Assembly: GCA_030042795.1 (NCBI GenBank)
Contig: JASHYZ010000023.1
Location: 1-7,183, forward strand
DNA: 7,183 bases
From: Terriglobia bacterium
GTDB taxonomy: Bacteria > Acidobacteriota > Terriglobia > UBA7540
Reading direction: 5' to 3'
Made by a program: the position numbers and the translations under genes. Below the pieces are notes generated by a model. That model was not told the DNA's origin and searched no databases. It saw only the letters and a program-made list of their open reading frames with translations. How positions within the stretch are numbered: position 1 is the stretch's first letter; every line of letters starts with the position of its first letter. Positions 1-4,830 of this stretch are shown here, one piece after another.

Positions 1-1
1 T

Positions 2-2875
2 TTCCCCAGCATTGACGCGGTCGGCGAGGAGCGGGTCCTAACGTCGAATTATGGCGCGCAATATGGCCAAGACGCTTCGGCCACTTTTATCGCAGACCTC
101 AAATCAGGCACTGACCACTTTCACGGCGATGCTTACGAATTCAATCGCAATACCGTCTTCGACGCCCGTAACTTCTTCGAAGTGCCGAACCGCGCCACCT
201 ACAATCAGAACGATTTTGGCTACACGCTAGGCGGTCCCTTCTACATTCCTGGTCACTACAACACCGACAAGACGAAGACATTTTTCTTCTGGTCCGAAGA
301 ATGGAAGCGCCAGATTGTCCCCAACGACTTTAACCTTCAGGTGCCCTCCCTGCAGGAGCGGCAGGGGAACTTCTCGGACATCTGCCCGGGAGCCGATTGC
401 CCGGTGAATCCCGCAACAGGCAGCGCTTTTCCTGGCAACCAAGTCACGATCGATCCGAACGCCCAACAACTAATGGCGTTGATTGCCCCGCCCAACTTTG
501 GCAGCGGCGCTGACTCGTTTTACATCAACAGCCCCTCCTATCCTACAAATTGGCGCGAAGAACTGGTGCGAGTGGACCAGAACATTACTTCCAGAGTCCG
601 GCTGATGGTGCACTACATCCATGATTCCTGGAACACCGTCACCCCGACTCCGCTGTGGAGCGCGGGGAGCTTTCCCACGATTAACACCGACTTCGAGGGT
701 CCCGGTACCAGCTTTGTGACCCAACTCACCGCCAACGCCTCGCCCACGCTGCTGAACCAGTTCATTTTTGGCTACACCGCCGACCACATTATCCTGAGTA
801 ACGTAGGCGCCTGGAAGCTGCCCTCGAATCTCACTATGAAGGGCCTTTTCAATAACGGCTTTGGCGGCAAGATACCCGGGATCAGCAATATATGCTGCAA
901 CGTGGAAGACGCGGGCGGTGGCGGTATCGGCGAAGACCCGGGCTTTATGAATCCTGCCAGTCCGAACTACAACGCGAACCCCATCTATACGTTTCGGGAC
1001 CAAGTGACCAAGATCGCGGGAAGCCACAACCTCACGTTTGGAGCGGACTTCATCGACTATCAGAAGAACGAGCAGAACGGAACCACCCCCAATACTAATG
1101 GCGAGCTGACATTTAGCAACAGCTCGGGCGTCACTACGGGCAACGCTTTTGCCGATTTTCTGATGGGAAACATTGCGCAATACCAGCAGCTCAACAATGA
1201 GCTCAAGTATTACAACCGCTACCGGACGCTTTCGCCTTACATACAGGACGATTGGCATGTGAACCGGCACTTAACCTTGAATCTGGGCTTCCGGGTCGAG
1301 TTGATGGGGTTGTTCTACGACAAGAACCGCGACGAATCGAGCTTCTCGCCGCAGGCCTATAATTCTGCCCAGGCGCCTCAGATCGACGTTACCGGAAGCA
1401 TCACCGGCATAGCCGGCGCTCTAGTCCCGGGGGTCGGCAACCAGTTCGACGGCCTGATTACTTGCGGATTGAATGGCGTGCCGTCCAGTTGCATGACGGG
1501 CCATCTGTTCAACCCGGCGCCCCGCTTGGGGTTCGCGTGGGATCCTACGGGCGATGGAAAGATGGCCATTCGCGGCGGTTACGGCATCTTCTACGATCAC
1601 ATGAACGGCAACGAGGTGAATACCGAATCTCTGGAAGGCACGCCGCCGGCGGCGCTGAGTCCCTCAGTTTATAACATCATAGGTTACGAGGATGTCGGGG
1701 GCACCCAGCTAAACTTCCCCTTGGGTATTAACGCGCTCGAAGGCAAGATGTTCTGGCCGTACGTGCAACAATGGAATTTGACCGTGGAGCGCAACCTCGG
1801 AACGGGCACCGTGCTGAGCCTGGCCTACGTAGGCAGCAAAGGCACGCATCTGACGGACCAGCGCGACCTAAACCAACTGTACCCAGTACCCGCTTCCCAA
1901 AACCCGTTTGGCCCCGGCCAACCCATCACTTCGACCAATTGCTCTAACCTGACTGGGCCGAGCGGCGCACCGGTTACAGGCCAGGCGGCGATCAACCTCG
2001 GCGTTGCCTGCGGGAACGACCCTGATCCTTCGCGGCCATTCATCGGCTTTGGGGATATCACTTTCCTCGAGTCCCAGGCGAATTCCGATTACAACTCCTT
2101 ACAGGCGTATTTGCGCCGGACGGTGGGGCGTCTCAACTTCAGCCTGTCCTATACGTACAGCCACTCGCTGGATGACTCTTCAGATCGCTACGACGGCGTC
2201 TTCGTAAACTCTTACGATCTGAAGCGAAGCTATGCGAGCTCGGGATTCGACATCGCCCACGACGTCAGCGCCAGCTACGTCTATAATCTTCCGTCGTTGG
2301 TCCACTCGAATGCGTTCCTGCGCTACGCGCTGGGAGGCTGGGAGTGGTCCGGAATTGCCACATTGCATACGGGAAACCCCTTCGGCGTGTCGAATGGAGT
2401 CTTCGGCGATAGTGCGGGCGTCGCCAACGGAGTGGGGACGGGCTCCTATCCTGATCTCTGTGGAAACATCCACGCCGCGCCGCCCGAAACGAACGTGCCG
2501 GGCATCTTTGGACCGCTTCTCTATAATCCGGGTGCGTTTTGCGCACCCCAAGGTCTGACCTTCGGCGATGTCGGCCGGAATATCTTGCGAAATCCCTTCT
2601 TTACTGATTTCGACATGGGCTTCTTCAAGGATGTACCGATCCACGGTGAGAAGCTCCACCTTCAGTTCCGGGCGGAGGCGTTCAACATCTTCAACATCAC
2701 CAACCTTATGGTGGGCTCGCAAACCGCGACGCCTGGCACAGTCGCCACCGGATGCTACGGCGGCACCGACAACTCGGCGGGTGACCCAAGCTGTATCGGC
2801 TCCAGCACGTTCCTGCACGCCACCGGCGCGCACGACCCGCGCATTATGCAATTCGGGATGAAGTTGGTTTTCTGA
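2..2875 (+). CDS. TonB-dependent receptor, Oar-like, 5'-truncated by window edge
   Basis: C-terminal 957 residues of an outer-membrane receptor that would take up a large substrate using TonB/ExbBD energy; the substrate cannot be told. The frame is open from base 2, so the GTG at 182 is an internal codon. The first about 80 residues carry the end of the plug domain in Oar style: 'NYGAQYGQDASATF', then 'KSGTDHFHGDAYEFNRN', 'DARNFF' and 'LGGPF' (residues 76-80). The rest is a long beta-barrel of alternating Tyr/Phe-rich strands and Gly/Asn/Pro-rich loops, including 'YIQDDWHVNRHLTLNLGFR' and 'AEAFNIFNITN'. It ends in 'MQFGMKLVF' with a terminal Phe, the usual outer-membrane assembly signal. A signal peptide and a carboxypeptidase-regulatory-like domain are expected upstream but lie outside the window. 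Twelve cysteines fall in predicted loops. No linked gene on the same strand is visible. Family assignment is firm; substrate is unknown. Confidence 0.93.
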   Translation, partial: FPSIDAVGEERVLTSNYGAQYGQDASATFIADLKSGTDHFHGDAYEFNRNTVFDARNFFEVPNRATYNQNDFGYTLGGPFYIPGHYNTDKTKTFFFWSEEWKRQIVPNDFNLQVPSLQERQGNFSDICPGADCPVNPATGSAFPGNQVTIDPNAQQLMALIAPPNFGSGADSFYINSPSYPTNWREELVRVDQNITSRVRLMVHYIHDSWNTVTPTPLWSAGSFPTINTDFEGPGTSFVTQLTANASPTLLNQFIFGYTADHIILSNVGAWKLPSNLTMKGLFNNGFGGKIPGISNICCNVEDAGGGGIGEDPGFMNPASPNYNANPIYTFRDQVTKIAGSHNLTFGADFIDYQKNEQNGTTPNTNGELTFSNSSGVTTGNAFADFLMGNIAQYQQLNNELKYYNRYRTLSPYIQDDWHVNRHLTLNLGFRVELMGLFYDKNRDESSFSPQAYNSAQAPQIDVTGSITGIAGALVPGVGNQFDGLITCGLNGVPSSCMTGHLFNPAPRLGFAWDPTGDGKMAIRGGYGIFYDHMNGNEVNTESLEGTPPAALSPSVYNIIGYEDVGGTQLNFPLGINALEGKMFWPYVQQWNLTVERNLGTGTVLSLAYVGSKGTHLTDQRDLNQLYPVPASQNPFGPGQPITSTNCSNLTGPSGAPVTGQAAINLGVACGNDPDPSRPFIGFGDITFLESQANSDYNSLQAYLRRTVGRLNFSLSYTYSHSLDDSSDRYDGVFVNSYDLKRSYASSGFDIAHDVSASYVYNLPSLVHSNAFLRYALGGWEWSGIATLHTGNPFGVSNGVFGDSAGVANGVGTGSYPDLCGNIHAAPPETNVPGIFGPLLYNPGAFCAPQGLTFGDVGRNILRNPFFTDFDMGFFKDVPIHGEKLHLQFRAEAFNIFNITNLMVGSQTATPGTVATGCYGGTDNSAGDPSCIGSSTFLHATGAHDPRIMQFGMKLVF

Positions 2876-2967
2876 AACTGTTGATCGTTACGTTATGGCA
2901 GTGCAGAGCTTTTAGAGCCCACGGGACATCGTGCGTCGCATCAGCCCCCGCTGTCGTCGGGGTGAAG

Positions 2968-3004
2968 TCTTTGGACTCAGAAGCCATCTTTGGACTCAGA
3001 AGCC
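2968..3004. repeat. 18-bp exact tandem duplication
   Basis: The 18-mer TCTTTGGACTCAGAAGCC occurs at 2968-2985 and again at 2987-3004, separated by one A (period 19). It lies in the 209-bp non-coding gap between the convergent receptor and TPR genes. No gene or recognised site overlaps it. A replication-slippage duplication is the simplest explanation; a paired protein-binding site is possible but unsupported. Confidence 0.8.
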
Positions 3005-3020
3005 GCGTCCCTATTCAGTC

Positions 3021-3040
3021 ATTCCCGCGAAGGCGGGAAT
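3021..3040. repeat. REP-like inverted repeat
   Basis: The 20-mer ATTCCCGCGAAGGCGGGAAT has perfect 8-bp arms (ATTCCCGC / GCGGGAAT) and a GAAG loop. With its flanks it reads TCATTCCCGCGAAGGCGGGA followed by ATCCA. This resembles a dispersed palindrome common in many bacterial genomes, including the ATTCCC...GGGAAT core of neisserial dRS3. It sits in the gap between two convergent genes, the usual niche for REP elements. No T-run follows on either strand, so it is not a canonical intrinsic terminator, although the hairpin could still protect or stop transcripts from both sides. Whether it is repeated in this genome cannot be seen from one window. Confidence 0.7.
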
Positions 3041-3084
3041 CCACAAATTTGCTGATTACTTGCCGGATGTTGAGCAGCGCAGAT

Positions 3085-4284
3085 TTAGTGTTGCTCTAAG
3101 TCCGGGTTTGGGATTTGCGCGCCGCTAATTTGGCGCTCCAGGTTGTCGCGGACTGATTTTTGCATGCGGGCGACAGTCGCCAGTTCATTCTGCGCGTCGT
3201 TGTGACGTCCTAGTCCCTCAAGCGCTTTTGCCTTGAGATAGTGCACGCTGGAGCTCTGAGGGTCCAGCTTCTGTGCGCTTTCGAGGGCCCGCAAGGCATC
3301 CTGGTACCGGCGGCGTCCAACCAGGATTTTCGCCAGCCCGTACAACGAACTTGTGAGCCGCGGATTGAGTTGTAGCGCCTTCCTGTAGTACGTCTCCGCC
3401 TCGCTGGTCTGTTGCAGGAGGTCGCAAACCGTACCGAGCTCGTCATACGTGTAGGCAACGTCCGGCTCGATCTTCAAATCTTCCAGGAACTCCGCCTTAG
3501 CCTCTGCGAATTGGTTGAGGCGGCGGTACGTGATACCGAGATAAAAATGCACGAACGGAAGTTTCGGGTTGAGCCCGGCCGCTTGCTTCAGTTCCTTCAG
3601 GGCTTCGTCATTCTGCAATCTTTGAAGGTCAGCCTTTCCCATCAGGAGGTGTAGTGTAGGAGTGTTCTCGCCCACCTCGGCAAGTTGGCGAGCAGCCCGC
3701 TCTTCGGTCTCATGCTGCCCGGTTTCATCGGCAGCCACAGCCAAGACGTAGAGGTAGGCAAGATTACCAGACTGCGTGTTCCAAAGAGGCTCGAACTGCT
3801 TGATGGCCTCAGGGTACAGACCTCTGAAGAAATAACACATTCCGAGCAGATAGTGGGCCTGTACGGACGTGGGGTCATCGCGAATGACACTTTCGAATGC
3901 TTCACTCGCAGCCGTATATTCGTCCTCGGAGTAGTAAGCCAGCCCTATGTTCAAGCGCACACCCGGAACCCCGGGCGCCAGGCGTTCGCCCTGCTTGAGG
4001 TTTCGCAGCGCGGCCTCCCATTGTTTCCGACGCATCGCAATAACGCCAAGGTTCACGTAGGCTCCGGCATCCTGGGGACGCATGGCAAGCACCTGACGAA
4101 ACGCCTTTTCGGCATCCGACAGCCGGTTTTCACTGAGGGCCCGCTGGCCCTCTTCATATACCTGGCGTAATGCCGATTCCGCGGGCGTAGCGTTGGAAGT
4201 TTGCGGCGCGGGTCGAGCCATTGACCGCCCAGCCCCACACGTCAGCAAGGCGGCAAGTAGCCCTCCAACAAACTGCATGCGCAT
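3085..4284 (-). CDS. Exported TPR-repeat protein (ten TPRs)
   Basis: Probably a periplasmic protein-protein interaction scaffold; the partner is unknown. The frame opens at an ATG ending at 4308 (407 codons). I prefer the ATG at 4284, or 4278, because GGAAG lies 4 or 8 nt upstream and the product then begins 'MRMQFVGGLLAALL', a proper signal peptide with likely cleavage after 'GRSMA'. The 'LLTC' sequence is not a good lipobox. Counting from the 4308 ATG, TPR units begin near residues 49, 83, 117, 151, 185, 219, 253, 287, 321 and 355, exactly 34 apart with no insertions. The fifth unit is degenerate. Typical helix-A cores are 'AYVNLGVIAMRR', 'VHFYLGITYRRL' and 'SLYGLAKILVGR'. No enzymatic domain is seen, and the tail ends 'NPDLEQH'. 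The gene is transcribed divergently from the BlaI-type repressor and converges on the receptor gene. Fold is confident; function is not. Confidence 0.9.
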   Translation of the reverse strand: MRMQFVGGLLAALLTCGAGRSMARPAPQTSNATPAESALRQVYEEGQRALSENRLSDAEKAFRQVLAMRPQDAGAYVNLGVIAMRRKQWEAALRNLKQGERLAPGVPGVRLNIGLAYYSEDEYTAASEAFESVIRDDPTSVQAHYLLGMCYFFRGLYPEAIKQFEPLWNTQSGNLAYLYVLAVAADETGQHETEERAARQLAEVGENTPTLHLLMGKADLQRLQNDEALKELKQAAGLNPKLPFVHFYLGITYRRLNQFAEAKAEFLEDLKIEPDVAYTYDELGTVCDLLQQTSEAETYYRKALQLNPRLTSSLYGLAKILVGRRRYQDALRALESAQKLDPQSSSVHYLKAKALEGLGRHNDAQNELATVARMQKSVRDNLERQISGAQIPNPDLEQH

Positions 4285-4317
4285 AATGCTTCCGGTCTCA
4301 GAACCCATCAGAGTTCG

Positions 4318-4323
4318 ATCATA
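4318..4323 (-). promoter_or_regulatory. Possible -10 element for the TPR gene
   Basis: On the minus strand this reads TATGAT, a 5/6 match to the sigma-70 -10 consensus. The -35 position at 17-bp spacing (4341-4346) reads TGTCTT, which is weak. The implied start of transcription near 4311 would leave almost no leader for an ATG at 4308, but about 27-33 nt for ATGs at 4284 or 4278. This mildly supports the shorter start. Low confidence, because a single hexamer match is easily accidental. Confidence 0.25.
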
Positions 4324-4352
4324 GCAACCTCAATGCCCGCAAGACAGGCACG

Positions 4353-4370
4353 ATCATTTTCAATCATTTT
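4353..4370. repeat. Short A/T-rich direct repeat upstream of the repressor promoter
   Basis: ATCATTTT occurs at 4353-4360 and 4363-4370, a period of 10 bp (about one helical turn). It lies just upstream of the TTGACA at 4375-4380. The A/T content stands out from the GC-rich surroundings, and the position fits an UP-like element or an activator contact. The repeat is seen directly; the role is inferred. Confidence 0.4.
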
Positions 4371-4374
4371 TCTG

Positions 4375-4406
4375 TTGACACGCCCGCGTCCTATATGTTA
4401 CATAAT
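4375..4406 (+). promoter_or_regulatory. Candidate promoter of the repressor/protease operon
   Basis: A perfect -35 hexamer, TTGACA, lies at 4375-4380. The -10 is ambiguous: TTACAT at 4398-4403 has ideal 17-bp spacing but only 3/6 matches, while CATAAT at 4401-4406 matches 5/6 but needs a 20-bp spacer. Either choice falls inside the palindrome starting at 4397, so a bound repressor would block the polymerase. The repressor ATG follows at 4433. Confidence 0.45.
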
Positions 4407-4417
4407 GTAACGTTACA
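4397..4417. promoter_or_regulatory. Compound palindromic operator, probable BlaI-family site
   Basis: Three copies of one half-site are packed in 21 bp: GTTACA (4397-4402), its reverse complement TGTAAC (4406-4411) and GTTACA again (4412-4417). They form two overlapping perfect palindromes. GTTACATAATGTAAC (4397-4411) has 7-bp arms around one A; TGTAACGTTACA (4406-4417) has abutting half-sites. Known BlaI/MecI/CopY boxes have a TACA...TGTA core, and TACA-TAA-TGTA is present here, so autoregulation by the adjacent repressor is likely. The site overlaps the candidate -10 region and ends 15 bp before the repressor start. It lies about 75 bp from the possible TPR-gene -10, so an effect on that gene is less certain. 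Confidence 0.68.
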
Positions 4418-4432
4418 CAAACTAACGGAGAC

Positions 4433-4825
4433 ATGACCAATTTGCCCAAACACCGTCCAAGGAACTTAGGCGCATTGGAGCAGCTCGTGATGGACCATAT
4501 CTGGAGCCACGGGCCGGTGACCGCGGAGCAGTGCCGTGAGGCCTTGTTGCCGCGCCACGCAATGAAGGACTCCACGGTGCGCACGGTTTTGCGGCGCCTC
4601 GAAGAGAAAGGCTTCCTCAGCCACAAGGTTGAGGGCCGCACTTTTATCTACCGGGCCCTTCAAGCGCGCCGCAATGTCGCCGCGCGCGCCGTCAGCCATC
4701 TTGTTGACCGTTTCTGCGGCGGATCAGTAGAGCAGTTGCTGGTGGGAATGGTGGAAAACGAAGTGCTTGACCGCGCCGAGCTTCAGCGCCTGGCGCAGAA
4801 GATTGCCCAGAAGAAGGAGGGCTAG
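4433..4825 (+). CDS. BlaI/MecI/CopY-family transcriptional repressor
   Basis: A 130-residue cytoplasmic winged-helix repressor of the penicillinase-repressor family, normal length for the family. Residues about 11-76 form the DNA-binding domain: 'LGALEQLVMDHIW' (helix 1), 'GPVTAEQCREAL' (helix 2), 'KDSTVRTVLRRLEEKGFL' (recognition helix, with the family's S-T-V-R-T-x-L-x-R-L pattern) and the wing 'GRTFIYRA'. Residues about 83-128 form the dimerisation region, with 'LVDRFCGGSVEQLLVGMVE'. The Asn-Phe bond cut in staphylococcal BlaI/MecI is absent; the equivalent place reads Gly-Met. The ATG at 4433 is chosen because it opens the conserved domain and no other ATG precedes helix 1, but GGAG (4427-4430) is only 2 nt away, which is tight; a TTG at 4442 is the alternative. 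It is followed at once by its M56 partner gene. The ligand is unlikely to be a beta-lactam, judging by that partner. Confidence 0.95.
   Translation: MTNLPKHRPRNLGALEQLVMDHIWSHGPVTAEQCREALLPRHAMKDSTVRTVLRRLEEKGFLSHKVEGRTFIYRALQARRNVAARAVSHLVDRFCGGSVEQLLVGMVENEVLDRAELQRLAQKIAQKKEG
4814..4821 (+). promoter_or_regulatory. Shine-Dalgarno for the M56 gene, inside the repressor gene
   Basis: AAGGAGGG lies in the last codons of the repressor gene. GGAGG ends 7 nt before a GTG (4828) and 10 nt before an ATG (4831); these are adjacent and in frame, so the start is one or the other. Together with the 2- or 5-bp gap after the repressor stop, this indicates translational coupling and one transcript. Confidence 0.75.
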
Positions 4826-4830
4826 CCGTG

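Noticed and set aside
182..184. GTG as the start of the TonB receptor
   Set aside because: The same frame is open back to base 2 and encodes recognisable plug-domain motifs, so the gene begins before the window.
470..1270. Long minus-strand reading frame (266 codons) opposite the receptor
   Set aside because: It lies wholly inside the receptor gene and has no recognisable domain; long antisense frames are common opposite GC-rich codons.
2180..2851. Minus-strand reading frame (223 codons) opposite the receptor C-terminus
   Set aside because: Same reasoning: low-complexity, Arg/Val-rich product with no family features, opposite conserved barrel strands.
2946..2962. Small hairpin CCCCG / CGGGG downstream of the receptor gene
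   Set aside because: Only 5-bp arms, a 7-nt loop and no T-run; too weak to call a terminator.
3021..3040. Intrinsic terminator for the convergent genes
   Set aside because: The hairpin is good but no T-tract follows on either strand, and it lies 145 bp beyond the receptor stop.
3685..4170. Plus-strand reading frame (161 codons) opposite the TPR gene
   Set aside because: The opposite strand carries clear TPR repeats in register; this frame is their shadow.
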